Assembly (NCBI GenBank): GCA_038030265.1
Contig: CM075938.1
Coordinates: 4,937,009 to 5,001,008, forward strand
Origin: Corythucha ciliata
Taxonomy: Eukaryota > Arthropoda > Insecta > Hemiptera > Tingidae
DNA: 64,000 bases
Direction: 5' to 3'
A program made the translations under genes and the position numbers. Below are positions 41,127 through 53,487 of the stretch, piece by piece (position 1 is the stretch's first letter; each line of letters starts with the position of its first letter). The notes under the pieces were generated by a model. It was not told where the DNA came from and made no database searches. It saw only the letters and a list, made by a program, of their open reading frames with translations.

Positions 41127-43263
41127 ATGCCTCCAAAACAGCAGCAATCGCTGCCTAGAGAAATAGGACAACGTAATTTAATACGCGATGCCCTTCATAG
41201 ATTTAAGGCTTACCTTTCATTCTTTAAGAACGACTCAGTTTTAAGAAACGAGCTAAAATTTAGAATTAAGAGATTCGAACCTCTTTTTGAGGAATTTAAT
41301 CAAGTCCAGAGTGAAATAGAACTAAATGATTTAGATAACGAAGATCAGGAAGTCATACGACTGGAATTTGAAAGTGACTGCTCAAGGTTTGTTAGAAGAA
41401 TCAAGTTCAACAACTAGTGAAAATCATAAAGATCCAGTAGGAGACTGTGGAATAAGATTGGAGCCTATTTCACTGCCGAAATTCAGCGGCAATTATGATG
41501 ATTGGCTATCTTTTAGCGACTTATACAAGTCCGCAGTTCATCATAATCAAGACATACCGCCTATCAAGAAATTCTACTGCTTGAAGTCAAGCTTGACAGG
41601 TACAGCCGCAGGTGTAATTCAGAATATGGCTGTGACCGTATCAAATTACTCAGCAGCGTGGGGCTTGATTGAGAAACGGTTTTCAAATAAAAAACTAATA
41701 ATACAAAAACATGTGAAATCGATCCTCGATCTTCCAAAAATGACGAGAGAATCAGCTAAAGACCTACGCAACCTGCTTGATCAAGTTCAAAAACATTTAC
41801 AAGCCCTCAAGGCGATGGAACAGCCCGTAGACACTTGGGATACAATGCTTTTACACATTCTTTCCAGCAAACTTGATCCCGATTCATTCAAGTCTTGGCA
41901 AGAAATCAACGTTAGCGATGAATTACCAACTATGACTCAGTTTTTCGACTTCCTCATTCAAAGATGTCAAGTTCTGGAATCACTTCAAGGTCGCGTTCCC
42001 AGTAACAGCAATGCACCACCAAAACCCTTCAATCACCAATCTTCAAAACAGATAGGGAAGTACAGTAGACCTCCCCAAACCAACGCTTGTTTGCACACTC
42101 AACAGGGTCCTTCGTGCAAAGTCTGTAAGAAGTCTCACTACATCTTTAAATGTGAACAATTCTTAAACCTGACTGTACGGGAAAGGTTAGCGAAGGTGAA
42201 GGAATTCAATATGTGTGTAAATTGCCTTAAACCCAATCACCAAGGAAGGTACCAGTGCACAATGAAGTGTAAATTGTGTGATCAATTTCACAATACTCTA
42301 CTGCACGCAGATTCTAGTCAGATCGACCACGCATCGCCTGCTTCCACTTCTCACCATTCCGTTGGTTGTCACTCAAATAGTAACACACCATCCAGGATCA
42401 TTCTTTCCACGGCCTTGGTAAACATGACCAACGCTAATGGAGGTCAGATCAGCTGTCGAGTTTTACTGGACTCCGGGTCACAATCTAATTTTCTGACCGA
42501 ATCGTGCTGCAATTTACTTGGTTTACAAATTTCAAGAACAAGGACGCCGATTTCAGGAATAAACTCAACCTCTTCAGAAGTCTTATTCAGAACAAAGGCG
42601 AAGGTCAGCTCAATGCACTCAGAATTTTCCGAAACCATCCCGTTTCTGGTTGTACCTCAAGTCACTGGCAACATACCTTCGTCGCACATTTCCACAAGAG
42701 ACTGGCAATTTCCTTCAAACATACCAATCGCAGATCCTATGTGGAACACACCGTGCAAAATTGACGCCTTAATTGGTGCTCAATATTTTTGGGACTTGCT
42801 CAAAGATGGAAAAATCGTCATCCCAAATAATCAAGCTGTTCTGCGAGAAACACTTCTCGGTTACATCGTGTGCAGCTCAAGTGGAGTCAAGTCAAACCAT
42901 GAGAATTCCATCTCATGCAACTTTTCCACGCTCGCCGATCTTGATCAGCAAGTTCAACGTTTTTGGGAGTTGGAAAACATCTCAATCTCACCGCCAATGA
43001 AAGGAGAAGACTTGTCGTGTGAGATTCATTTTTCACAAACCGTCCAGCGAAAACCAACTGGCCGATACATGATTGAGCTCCCCTTCAAGTACCATCCTTC
43101 CTTGCTGGGTGACTCTCGAACAATGGCACTTCGCAGATTTAATTCCTTGGAGGCTAAACTTACCAGACAGCCTGAGCTTTACAAACAGTACAGGGAATTT
43201 ATGAGCGAATATCTGGCTCTAGAACACATGGTGGAAGACGTCCATCGAGATCCCATAGAATAA
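41127..43263 (+). pseudogene. BEL/Pao gag and aspartic protease
   Basis: Starts MPPKQQQS at 41127. The frame shifts near 41395 from a 96-codon N-terminal piece into a 600-codon frame. That frame holds the Pao gag domain (LPKFSGNYDDWLSF; DUF1759 type), cysteine/histidine knuckles (CKVCKKSHYIFKC, CVNCLKPNHQ...CKLC), and a retropepsin-like region with catalytic LLDSGSQ near 42466. It stops at 43261 just before the RT region, where a frame change is needed to continue. Confidence 0.88.
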
Positions 43264-45128
43264 TTCATTCCACACCATGCCCACACCATGTCTTCAAATC
43301 ATCATCTTCAACAACCAAACTGCGTGTTGTCTTCGACGCTTCGGCAAAATCAGATTCTGGCGTATCATTGAATGACATTTTAATGACCGGATTTATAAAT
43401 CAAGACGGACTTTTCTCAACTTTACTCCGGTTTCGAAAGTATAACTACATTTTTGTAGCTGACGTCGAGAAAATGTACCGCCAGATACTACTTCAGGACA
43501 GCCAGACATGTTACCAGAAAATATTTTGGAGGGACAGCGTTAAAGAACCGTTGAAGGAGTACAGATTGAAGACAGTCACTTACGGTATGAGTTGCGCACC
43601 TTTCCTAGCCACCCAGGACCTTGAGTCAATTATTTCAAGACGAAGGACACGCTTTCCCTAATGCCAAGGGGTTTGAAAGGGACTTTTACGTGGACGACTT
43701 AATTTCTGGCTGCGACACCATTGACGATGGCATCAAGGTTCAACGTGATTTGATTCGTCTACTCGAAGAAGGAGAAATGCATCTTCGTAAATGGTATTCG
43801 AACAGCGAGGAACTCCTTACACATATTAAAATGCCAGACAGAGAAATTCTACCGTACCATTTTGATCAAGATTCACCTGCTGTTGTAAAGACCCTTGGTC
43901 TTGTTTACGAGCCTAGCAGTGACACATTCACGTTTAAGGTCAAATTGGATGACATTCAACAATTCACGAAGCGAATCATAATTTCAGAAGTTTCTAAGGT
44001 GTTTGACCCGCTTGGTCTGGTCGGCCCTGTGATACTTCAAGCCAAGGTTTTCATGCAGCAGGTTTGGAAGCATGGGCTAGGTTGGGACGAGCCAGTTCCC
44101 GATCCACTTCTTCTACAATGGCTCCGCTTCAGACAATCACTACCTTTCTTGGAGGAAAACAAGATAAAACGTCAAGTTACTAACGACCCGGTTCTCTACC
44201 AGTTTGAACTACATGCATTCTCAGATGCTTCAGAGACAGCATACGGCACGTGTCTGTACTTGAGGAGCAAGGACGTCAAGAATGTTCATGGAGTTATGTT
44301 ATTGTGCAGCAAGTCAAGGGTTGCTCCTCTCAGAATGACTTCACTCCCACGTCTAGAACTTTGTGGAGCCCTCCTCGTGGCCGAACTTGTCCAAACTGTC
44401 GGCAACTCATTAGGAATTTCACCTTCTAACATATTTTACTGGACTGACAGCTCCATCGTTCTGTCATGGCTTCGTTCCCCATCACATCATTGGACGACCT
44501 TTGTGGCTAACAGAGTATCAAAGATCCAAGATATCACTGACATCACTCATTGGCGCCATGTCAAAGTGACGGACAATCCTGCTGACATAATCTCTCGTGG
44601 ACTAGACGCGTCCAAATTGGTGACATCTCAACTATGGTGGCATGGCCCCAAATTCCTTTGGGACGAGGAAATTCCTAATTATGATGAAGTTTTCAGCGAA
44701 GAAGAGATTCCTGAATCGAGAAAGGTCAAAGTTTTGATAACCTTCACAAGTTTTCATCAATATCTCGGCTGAAGCGTGTCATTGCTTGGTGCTACAGATT
44801 TTTCGAAAACATTCGTAATAAAAAACAATTTTCAGGATCGCTCAGCACTAACGAACTTTCCACCGCACTTCTCATCGTGATAAGATTAGTTCAAGCGGAG
44901 TCATTTCCTGACGAATTGAAAAACCTCAAGATCAGTAAACCTGTTAGCCAACGTAGCAAGTTGTAACACTTAAATCCCTTTTTAAGTGAGGATGGGATAA
45001 TCAGGGTGGGCGGACGCCTGTCAAATTCAGAAATTCCTCATAATCAAAAACATCCCGCCGTTATTCCCTCAAATCATCATGTCACCAAATTGATCGCTAA
45101 GGAAACCCACATCCGACATTTACACTGT
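43264..45128 (+). pseudogene. BEL/Pao reverse transcriptase, RNase H and integrase start
   Basis: RT blocks run from the first frame (VADVEKMYRQILL, YGMSCAPFLA) across a frameshift near 43620 to the catalytic FYVDDLISG near 43690. RNase H follows (HAFSDASETAYG, WTDSSIVLSWL). Frame changes occur near 43300 and 44765, and an in-frame TAA near 44963. The start of the Pao integrase (VGGRLSNSEIP, HHVTKLI) reads to 45128, where the gypsy element inserted. Not functional as it stands. Confidence 0.88.
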
Positions 45129-45133
45129 GGTCC
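45129..45133. other. target site duplication GGTCC (left)
   Basis: Repeated at 50055-50059 on the far side of the gypsy insertion. Confidence 0.85.
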
Positions 45134-45275
45134 TGTTGTAAAGAGCACGCATTTTAGAAGTTATAATTACTTTATTTCGCTGAGAACTGAACTGAGGTAA
45201 ATGAAAGACAAGAGATAAACTGTGTGGGTAGTCGGAAGAAAGGAAGGGGAAAAGGAAAAAGAGAAGAATACAACA
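45134..45275 (-). repeat. gypsy LTR (3' in element sense)
   Basis: 142 bp; one GAA repeat shorter than its partner at 49910-50054. The adjacent 45340-45522 carries two diverged copies of an AATAAA(C)GCG(A/G)TTTGCAC motif separated by GAAAACTT-type repeats. Confidence 0.9.
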
Positions 45276-45512
45276 GTGTCTCCCCCACTTATGTGAGAGT
45301 TTTGGTTTTTCTTGACTTAATTGTTCTTAATTTATGTTTTTGAATAAAACGCGATTTGCACACACTGCACTTCGAAAATAAAAACTTAAACATTGAAAAC
45401 GTTGAAAATGAAACTTAAAAATCGAAAACTTGAAGTGAAACGTAAAAAATGAAAACTTTTAAAATGAACGTAAAAAATTGAAAACTTTGACAATAAACGC
45501 GGTTTGCACGCA

Positions 45513-46735
45513 CTACACTTCTTCGAGGATGTAGTCGTTGTGCCATGTTGGAGGACGAGTCTCTCGAAGTGGGCGTCTTCGTGGTGATGGCACCCTGCGA
45601 ATTTCTTCATCTCTGGTGTCTCTGGGTGGTACGTCCGATCTAGTTTGACCCGACGTGGGTCGTGGTATTTCGAAGGACTGAGTAGGACCAAAAGTGACTC
45701 TTGGTTTTGGTATTAATGTTGATCTCAACTGGTCGATGTGTCGCTTCAGTGTTCTGCCGGAATCAAGAGTGACAAGGTAGTGCCGTTGGCCCAGTTTCTT
45801 TATGATTTCACCGAACTGCCATAAGTCTTTATTCTGAGTGAAAACACGGATCTGAACTCTCTCTCCTTTTTGTAATTGACGTACTCGACTGGACACTTTA
45901 TTTTCGGATGGCTGTGATTTGAATGGGAAAACTGCGTTGAGTCGAATTCTCAGTGGCCGATTTAAATACATTTCGGCCGGGGACAATCCTGTGGAGAGGG
46001 GGGTTGCTCTGTATCGCATGATGATTGACCGTACTTTGTCATGGATGGTTCCAGGTTCGTCTGCAGACGCCCGCAGCCAACGCTTCAGGGTTTGGACATA
46101 ACGTTCGGCAAGACCGTTTGTAGACGGATGTTGCGGTGCAATAAATTTTTGAAAGATGCCGTTGTTTGTACAGTAAGCCTTGAAATATTGACGCATTGTC
46201 TGATACCAGTACGCTGGGATATCCGTGGAAAGAAAAAATGTCTTGAAGCAGAGAAATCGTACTGGAGCTGGTAGGCGGATCTTTGATGACACGTACCTCG
46301 GCCCATTTTGATTTGGCATCCACGCAGATGAGGAAGAAGTGATCTTGAAAGGGTCCCGCACAGTCCATGTGGACGCGTTCCCAGTTGTTTTTAGGTTCAT
46401 CCCAGGGATGTGGTGGGGCGGTTGGTGGGTTGGAACGTGTACGAGCGCAGTCTTCGCAACTCTTTACTATGCGCTCGATGTCTTTATCGATTCCAGTCCA
46501 AAAAACGTACCGACGAGCTAATTGTTTTGTTCTTTCGATGCCCATGTGGGTCTCGTGAAGCTCCTGGAGTATGTGCGATCGCAAGGAATGTGGAATTACG
46601 ACGCGATCGCCTCGAAAAAGCACGCCGTCCGAAAGTGTGTATTCGGAGTCAATTGAACTGGAGATCAATTTTTTAATCAGAGTACTGAGTTCGACATCTT
46701 CCTGAGTTTCTTTTTTAATCGTTTCGTATGTAATT
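45513..46735 (-). pseudogene. gypsy integrase, frameshifted
   Basis: The N-terminal zinc-binding part (LHETHMGIERTKQLARR ... CEDCARTRS) and first catalytic D (HMDCAGPF), then VSDNAS, lie in one frame. The rest (HPSTNGLAERYVQTLKR, with catalytic E, and the C-terminal chromatin/DNA-binding part) continues in another frame after a shift near 46195. A further frame change near 46735 separates it from RNase H. Confidence 0.88.
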
Positions 46736-48105
46736 TTGACACTTGCGTCCTTCGTAGATTTGATTCACTTCATTTCCGATGAATTCGTCATTCGTCGGTT
46801 GAGACGATTTGATTGGGGCGCGAGACAAGCAGTCCACGTGCTGGTTTTCGATACTCTTTTTGAATTTTACAGTGTAGTCAAATCCGGAAAGGAACGATGC
46901 ATACCTGAGTAATCGAGCTGATGTCATCAGCGATAGTGATTTATTATGTTTGAAGATCCGAGTGAGTGGTTCGTTGTCGGTAATAAGCGTGAACTGTTTA
47001 CCGAAAAGATAATTGTAAAAATGGTTAACCCCAAAAACAATTGCTAAGGCTTCGCGGTCCAGTTGGCTGTAGTTACTTTCCGCGGTTGTTAAGGAACGGG
47101 AAGCATATGCGATAGGACGGTCTACGCCTTCAACTGTGTGGCTCAACACGGCGGCTATGCCGGTAGGACTGGCATCCGTTGTTAGAAGAAGGGGTAATTT
47201 TTGGTCGAAGGGGACTAGAACCCGGTCACTACACAATTCATTTTTGAGTCTGAGGAACGCAGCTTCGCAGCTTGCAGTCCATACCCAACGGGAGTTTTTC
47301 CGTAAAAGACATCGCAATGGGTAGGTGATCGTCGAAAAGTCTGGGACGAACCGAGAGTAGTAAGTTATGAGTCCAAGTAGACGTCTGACATCATCGCTAT
47401 TAGTCGGTCGTGGAATTTCTTGAGCTTTAATTTTTGTTGGAGACTTTGAAATTTTGTTGAACGATATCACGTGTCCGAGATATTCGATCGATTCTTTGAA
47501 AAATGAACACTTGGCTTTATTCAGATGTAAGTCGAATTCTGAGAGGCGTTTTAGACACATTCTTAAATTCTTGGTACAATCTTCGATGGTTTTCCCGTGT
47601 ACAATAATGTCATCGAAATACGCTTCCGTTTTCGGTGTCCCTTTCAAAATCTGGGACATGATGCGGTTAAAATCAGATGGCGCTGTTTTTATACCAAAAC
47701 TAAGTCTGTTCATCCGGTAAGTCCCTCGATGTGTCGTTATTGTTTGAATGACGCTGCTGTCGTCATCAACTTTCAAGTGTAAATACGCCTTGTACAAGTC
47801 AAGCTTGCAGAAGTACCGTGAATTCCGGAGACTGTTAAGGACGTCGTCAATGCGGCGGATGGGGTGGTTTGCTTGTATTAACCTCTCATTCACACCACAC
47901 TTATAGTCAACACACAGTCGTACACCTCCGTCCGGTTTCGAAATGACTACCAGGGGTGATCCCCAATCGGAGGTAGCTACTGGCGAAATTATGCCGTCAG
48001 ATTCCAGGGCGTCTAGCTCACGCTCGACTTTCTCCCGCAGCGCATAAGGGACGTCTCTTTCCCGAGTAAAAATAGGTTTTGCGTTTGGTCGGAGCTGGAG
48101 GCTAA
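46715..48105 (-). pseudogene. gypsy reverse transcriptase and RNase H
   Basis: From about 48105 the frame reads the RT entry (DGIISPVATSDWGSPLVVI), FCKLDLYKAYLHL, MNRLSFGIKTAPS and the catalytic YFDD (usually YLDD or YVDD), then RNase H (LLTTDASPTGIAAVL, DREALAIV, FTLITDNEPL). It is joined to the upstream protease by a one-base frame change and has no ATG of its own at the start. Confidence 0.9.
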
Positions 48106-49620
48106 CGGTGAGGCACGGTGCCTACTTTTTCTTCGAAAATGCCCGAAAATTCGGTTAGTATTTCATCAATGGAATGCAGAGGAGAAATAGTTTCTGTGAA
48201 ATCATCCCTGTGGGAATCCAGCTGGTGCAACTCTATGCCTAGTGCTCGGATCCATTGTCGTCCGAGGAGCGGGTCATGTCCCGATGGGACGACGTGTAGG
48301 TCTCCTGTGAAGTTTTTATCGCGGTAGCGGACATCGACGCGAATTTTCCCAAGTGGTTTGATAATATTACCTGAGTAGGATCGGAATGCGACTTGTGACG
48401 GTTCGATCGGAACTGAAATGCGCAAGTTTTTGAAATCTGTTTCGGAAATTAAAGAAAATTTTGCTCCGGAATCAACCTCGAAACACTGTGATTTTCCGTT
48501 TACGGCGACTGTTACGAGGTATTTGTCTGAATCATGGCTCAATTCGAAGAGGTCAATGACGGTGCATGGCTGTTGATGTTGTATTGTTGACAAATTGTTT
48601 ATTCCACACGTGTTTCCTTGGTCTGCATCTGAGAGCATGTGTACAGCGTTTGATGAACTCGAACGTCTGTTTTTAATCTGAGTGGTTATACAGACCTTGG
48701 CGACATGACCAATTTTCTTACATGACGTGCATTTCAGCTTTGATCGATCGACGCGACACTCATTTATCCGGTAGTTATCACGTCCACAGCGAACACACAA
48801 ATTATTGAATCCTAAGGCTTTATAATCAGTCCGAGTTTTATTGTATGAATTCCGACTGGTAGGAGCGGAGCGCGAACGACTTCGGGATCGATTCTGAGTG
48901 GAACTAGCGACTTTATTTGCGGCTGTGACGCTATTTAAGGAATTACTGGAGGGAGCGCGATGCGTTAATTCTCTGCTGTCGATTTTGGACGCTTCAAGAG
49001 CCGTTGCTTTTGACAAAATTTCGTCGAACTGAGTAGCTCCCGATTGTAGAATTTGTTCCCGCAACCAATCGTCGCGGAGGCCACGAATGAACTGTGCGCG
49101 GAGAAACGCGTCTGAAATTGAAACGGATTTACCGCACGAGCACGAGGTTGTAAACTCGCATTCGCCCATGTCCCTCTGAAGGGAGGATACAAATTCTGCG
49201 ATCGACTGAGACTCTTTTTGATACACATTGAGGAAGTAGTGTTGTGCTACGACCACGTTTTTCTTGGGAATTAGCATCTTTTTGAAAGCCTGGAGTAAAT
49301 CTGAGTAAGGTAACGATTTTACTTGTTTTTCAGGACCGAGAAAAGCAGCCAAACTGTTGTAATGTATGGACCCGATGGAAACACAAAGGAGCTGAGCAAT
49401 TTTTCCTTTATCTGAGAGCCTTTCCATAGAACAATAATTTTCAAAACGCTCTAAGTAACATGTGAGCTTTTCCTTTCCTTGGGTCATAACTTTCGAAAGG
49501 AGTTATTGATGAGATGTCCGGTGTACCGGTACTGCGTAACTGAGCTGCAACTTCGCTGAGTAGGGCTTTGTGTTGGGCATTTATCATCCCCACGATTTGT
49601 TGAAATTGAGTCGCGTCCAT
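48102..49620 (-). pseudogene. gypsy gag and protease
   Basis: Gag appears to start at ATG 49620 (MDATQFQQIV). A one-base shift near 49480 moves to the main frame beginning at 49487. That frame has the gag core, knuckles (CVRCGRDNYRINEC and CTSCKKIGHVAKVC), then retropepsin with VDSGAKFSLI and GRQWI. It ends at 48102 in a stop produced by the shift into RT. Confidence 0.88.
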
Positions 49621-49909
49621 TTAGAAAAAGGAAAATAAAACGAGTAAGACCAGAGGAAAAAAAAAAAACGGCTAACCGGAGAAGGCTGAGTCTGCTAGAA
49701 GGAGGAGGACAGGGGGTGCAATGGAATGCACTGAGTGTTATATCCTTAGTCCTTCACGCGCCGAGAATAGAAAGACAAAAATGTTTTCCTCTTCGTCTGC
49801 GTCATTAGAAAAAACGAACTGCACGGAACGGTAAACGTTTCGCGTACATCGCCGAACGAACGAAAAACAATAGACAATAAAAAGTTCAAAGTTTATCCTC
49901 GTCGCCAAT

Positions 49910-50054
49910 TGTTGTAAAGAGCACGCATTTTAGAAGTTATAATTACTTTATTTCGCTGAGAACTGAACTGAGGTAAATGAAAGACAAGAGATAAACTGTG
50001 TGGGTAGTCGGAAGAAAGGAAGGGGAAAAGGAAAAAGAGAAGAAGAATACAACA
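49910..50054 (-). repeat. gypsy LTR (5' in element sense)
   Basis: 145 bp; identical to 45134-45275 apart from one extra GAA. Confidence 0.9.
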
Positions 50055-50059
50055 GGTCC

Positions 50060-50903
50060 TCAGGCATTGTTGGCAATTCTTCGACTGAACTTTTGGCCAC
50101 TCAATGGACGAACCTTCTAACTTCACGAATTACACCTTCTAGACCATTCACTCATTGTGGAATCGACTACTGCGGACCTGTCGAAGTACGCCTAAACACA
50201 ACAAGGCGTTCCCTAATCTCTAAGGCTTGGATAGCCATATTCGTCTGTTTCGCAGTCAAGGCCGTTCATATAGAGCTGGTGGAGGACTTGTCCGTAGAAT
50301 CCTTCCTCTCAGCTCTTCGCAGATTCATTGCTCGTCGGGGAAAACCGTCACGAATGTACTCCGACAATGCCACAACTTTTACCGGTGCTGCTAAGCAACT
50401 TAAGGAATTGAATCGCCTATTCATTGAAGAACATTCCAAGAATTCAATATTTCAATTTATGACGTCTGTTGGCATAGATTGGTCATTTATTCCTCCATAT
50501 TGCCTATCAATGGGTGGTCTTTGGGAAGCCCAAGTTAAGCTAGTTAAGCACCATTTACGTAGAACTATGGGTAGCAATATTCTTACATTAGTTAATTTAA
50601 GCACATTATTGGTTGAAATCGAAGCTTGTATAAACTCTCGCACTTTAGTTCCATTAAGTAGTGATCCCTCCGACTTTCTTGTCCTTACCCCTGCTCATTT
50701 TCTTGTTGGCGAATCACTAGCGACCATTCCAGGCGCGAAGACTGAACATCTTCCAGAAAGCAGACTTTCACAATGGCACCTCATCCAGAGACTCAGACAA
50801 GACTTTTGGTCTCGCTGGTCGCAAGAGTACCTATCAGAACTCCAGCGCAGGACAAAATGGACTTCAACCCATCCCGACTTGGAAAAGGGGCGGTTAGTCC
50901 TAA
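50060..50903 (+). pseudogene. BEL/Pao integrase, continuation after gypsy insertion
   Basis: Reading resumes at the Pao integrase. The zinc-binding to core linker seems shortened and frameshifted near 50075. The catalytic core follows with GIDYCGPVEV (first D), MYSDNATTF (second D) and GGLWEAQVKLVKHHL (E). The C-terminal DUF5641-like part (HFLVGESLATIP, DLEKGRLVLI) is cut at 50903 by the LINE and resumes at 55366. Confidence 0.88.
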
Positions 50904-51004
50904 TCCACGTAATTAAATTGGTAGAATTTAATTACGGTAATTTAATTAACGGAATTTAATCAACGGAATTTAATTAACGGTAGAAGCTAACCCACGTAAT
51001 TAAA

Positions 51005-51548
51005 TTGGTTAAAGAAAATTACTACAAGAAAAAATTACATGAGGCGAAAGATAGTCCGAAAGAGGTGTGGAATATAATAAATGCTGTTATGGATAGAGGC
51101 CGAAAAAACTGTGCATTCCCTGCCGATAAATGGGTAGACGAGACCGGAAGTACTTTAAGCAAATTCGAGATTAGTCAAAAATTAAGTACATATTTTGTTT
51201 CGGCGGGCAAAGATCTCGCTTCCGAAGTCAGAAGGAAGAGCGGGTTAAACGGTAACGAAATTGAAACCTTCGAAAAGACATTTACTGTATTCCCAACTGA
51301 CGAATGCGAAGTCATTAGGGAAATAGGGTCCTTAAGAGGAGGCTCTGCACCAGGGCTTGATGATGTGCGCGCAAATACCCTCAAGATTGTGGGTTCCGAG
51401 TTAGCTAAAGTTTTGACTTTTATATTTAACTTAAGCATCGAAAACGGAGTGTTTCCGGATAAATTTAAAATAGCCAAAATTGTACCAATCTTTAAGGGAG
51501 GCGACGCGAGTAAACCCCCAAATTACAGGCCAATTTCGTTAATGAGTA
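51005..51548 (+). pseudogene. LINE reverse transcriptase, N-terminal part
   Basis: Contains the linker (ENYYKKKLHEAKDS), APGLDDVRANTLK and FKIAKIVPIFKGGDAS, ending in the RPISLM block exactly where the LTR element enters. Upstream endonuclease sequence is absent. Confidence 0.88.
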
Positions 51549-51815
51549 TATAAGCGTGTACGTCAAAAAGGGAAGAAGTGACGATGCGTTCTGTGAAACG
51601 AATCGAAACATAAAAGCCTTTTTACAACATTTGCCTCCTACACGCTTACGCTAACTACTGAGTACATTGATAGAAAAAGAGAAATAGAAATTAAAAAAAG
51701 AATGTGTTGACTCGACAATAAAATTGGTGTTTCTAAAAATGTAAAGGGAGAGGGAAGGAAGGGAAAAGAAAAGGAGAAGGAAAGGCACAAAGGTCTTCGT
51801 AAAACTTGTTTTATA
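51549..51815 (-). repeat. LTR of deleted element (3' in element sense)
   Basis: 267 bp, same as 53488-53754 as far as read. Confidence 0.88.
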
Positions 51816-52068
51816 TCCCCCCACCAGGAAGCGGCATCAATTTCGAGATGTGGAACATGTTGGACTCTTTTTTTCTGTGGCCAGTTTCCAGTTCAAAAAT
51901 TGAGTTCGATATTTTTTTCTTGATTTTCAACGGGCCTATTCTAATTTCTTCCAATTTGTTTCTGTTTATTTTTGATGCATGTTCAACGTATACGTAATCT
52001 CCTTCTTTGAAATCATGATGTTTACGTTTTTTGTCTCGTTCATGACTTTTAATCTCATAGTAACGCAT
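51816..52068 (-). pseudogene. integrase C-terminal remnant
   Basis: About 80 codons reading YYEIKSHERDKKRK, FKEGDYVYVE and GPLKIKKKISNSIFELETGH, the C-terminal part of gypsy-type integrase. It joins protease sequence at about 52065, the deletion junction. Confidence 0.8.
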
Positions 52069-52250
52069 CCGGCAAACCCGTGCCTGCCACCAATTGTTCG
52101 AAAGGTCATTCTGTTATCTTGGATTGGTAGTTGCAAATTTTTTACACAATTTAGTGTTATAAAACTGATATTTGAACCAGAATCAAAAATAGCGTTACAT
52201 TTATTTTTGTTATTTACAGTGACCTCAAGAGTAATTAGTGGCAGCAAAAT
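52065..52250 (-). pseudogene. aspartic protease N-terminal remnant
   Basis: Contains the catalytic IFDSGSNISFI and one following strand, then is lost at the deletion junction. Confidence 0.78.
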
Positions 52251-53467
52251 TAGTTTTTTTGATCAGTAATAGATTCATTGAGGGTTTCTTGAATTTCTAC
52301 ATTATTCACCGTTTTTATTCCGTACTCTTTCTTTACTCGGTTTCGACACACAGCTTCCGGGTGGATTCGCCCTGGGTAGCCCAATTTATTACAAATGGAG
52401 CAAGGGGTCTTATTTTTCTCATGTGAAGTACTTTGTGGAGATGTTGTTTTATTTGATAAGGGTTCATTTTTTTGGAATGGTTTGTGTGACGGAAGGAGTG
52501 TGGGTTCTAGTTTTCTGAGCTCGCTTAATAGTTCCTCTATTGACGTGGTTTTTGAACGATCTAATTTGTCTTGAACATTAACTGGTAGCCCCGTGACTAT
52601 GATGTTTATTTGGACCATTTTATCGATAGAATGCTCTTGTTCTTGTAATAGATGTTGTTTTCTAAGTGCGTAGTCTACATACGGGCCACCTATGTATCGA
52701 AAATTATACGCTTCTCGTATTTTTTTCCATCCTTGTTCTTTAAATGATTCCCTCATTTTATGTTCCCATTCCTTGAAATCCCCGTTTAATCCTAATTCCA
52801 CTAGCGTTGAACAGTACCAATCTTTAGCGATTCCCCCCATAAATAGACGTAAAATAAGAATTTTATCTTCAGAGTTAGTCACCTGGCATCGATCGCATTC
52901 ACGGAGAAAATAATTCATCCATCTTCCGACTTCCATGCTTTTTCCATCGAAGTCGTCCAGGACGAAATCTGCTTTGATTTTTGCAAGATTCAGGCGTTTC
53001 ATTGTTGTTTCTTGTTGAGGGTTGTCAGGTTTCGTCGAAAGTTTCTGAAGAATATCCTGCAGTGTTGCGTCTTGGATCGCGGTTGCGGTGACGGTGGCGG
53101 GGTTTTGTGGCGTCAACTCTGATTTCCAGGTCTGTATGTCTTTCTCTGGCTGATAATAGTCGTCAAACACGACGTTGTCGTCGCTGTCGAAGTACAGTGG
53201 GACGATCGCCGTCGGTATTGTAGCCGTAAATATACGATACGTGCCTCGCTTGTTCAATGACTTGAGAACACTCTTTACTGTGGGAACTTGAAGCAGACTC
53301 GCGTGGTTTGCATTTAATGGTTGGTTCTTAGAAGGAAATTCATAGATAATGTCATCTTTTCTTGGTTGTATCCATTTGAGAAAATGCAGCGATGTTTTTG
53401 AGTCGTGCGGGTTTGCTTCCACTGTAATACAGAGTCTGACCTTGCGAGGCTCGTGAGTTTCCGTCAT
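52250..53467 (-). CDS. gypsy-type gag, intact frame
   Basis: 405 codons from ATG 53467, about 20 bases after the 5' LTR. The middle has the gag capsid pattern (DFDGKSMEVGRWMNYFLREC, WEHKMRESFKEQGW), and the C-terminus has a cysteine cluster (CSICNKLGYPGRIH...C) like a variant zinc knuckle. It is the only uninterrupted gene of this element, so the element could at most supply Gag and would need pol in trans. Confidence 0.82.
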   Translation of the reverse strand: MTETHEPRKVRLCITVEANPHDSKTSLHFLKWIQPRKDDIIYEFPSKNQPLNANHASLLQVPTVKSVLKSLNKRGTYRIFTATIPTAIVPLYFDSDDNVVFDDYYQPEKDIQTWKSELTPQNPATVTATAIQDATLQDILQKLSTKPDNPQQETTMKRLNLAKIKADFVLDDFDGKSMEVGRWMNYFLRECDRCQVTNSEDKILILRLFMGGIAKDWYCSTLVELGLNGDFKEWEHKMRESFKEQGWKKIREAYNFRYIGGPYVDYALRKQHLLQEQEHSIDKMVQINIIVTGLPVNVQDKLDRSKTTSIEELLSELRKLEPTLLPSHKPFQKNEPLSNKTTSPQSTSHEKNKTPCSICNKLGYPGRIHPEAVCRNRVKKEYGIKTVNNVEIQETLNESITDQKN

Positions 53468-53487
53468 AGCGGCAAGATGCTTCGATT

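Larger units (their letters stand above)
45134..50054 (-). mobile_element. Ty3/gypsy retrotransposon inside BEL/Pao integrase
   Basis: 4,921 bp. LTRs 45134-45275 (142 bp) and 49910-50054 (145 bp) have TGTTGT...ACAACA ends and differ only by one GAA triplet. The flanking duplication is GGTCC. In element sense a TTGGCGACGAGGATAAA primer site follows the 5' LTR, and a GTGGGGGAGAC purine tract precedes the 3' LTR. Gag-PR-RT-RH-IN order is complete but the reading frame is broken in several places. Confidence 0.93.

Noticed and set aside
45919..46676. Several plus-strand frames of 60-90 codons.
   Set aside because: They are antisense to the gypsy integrase.
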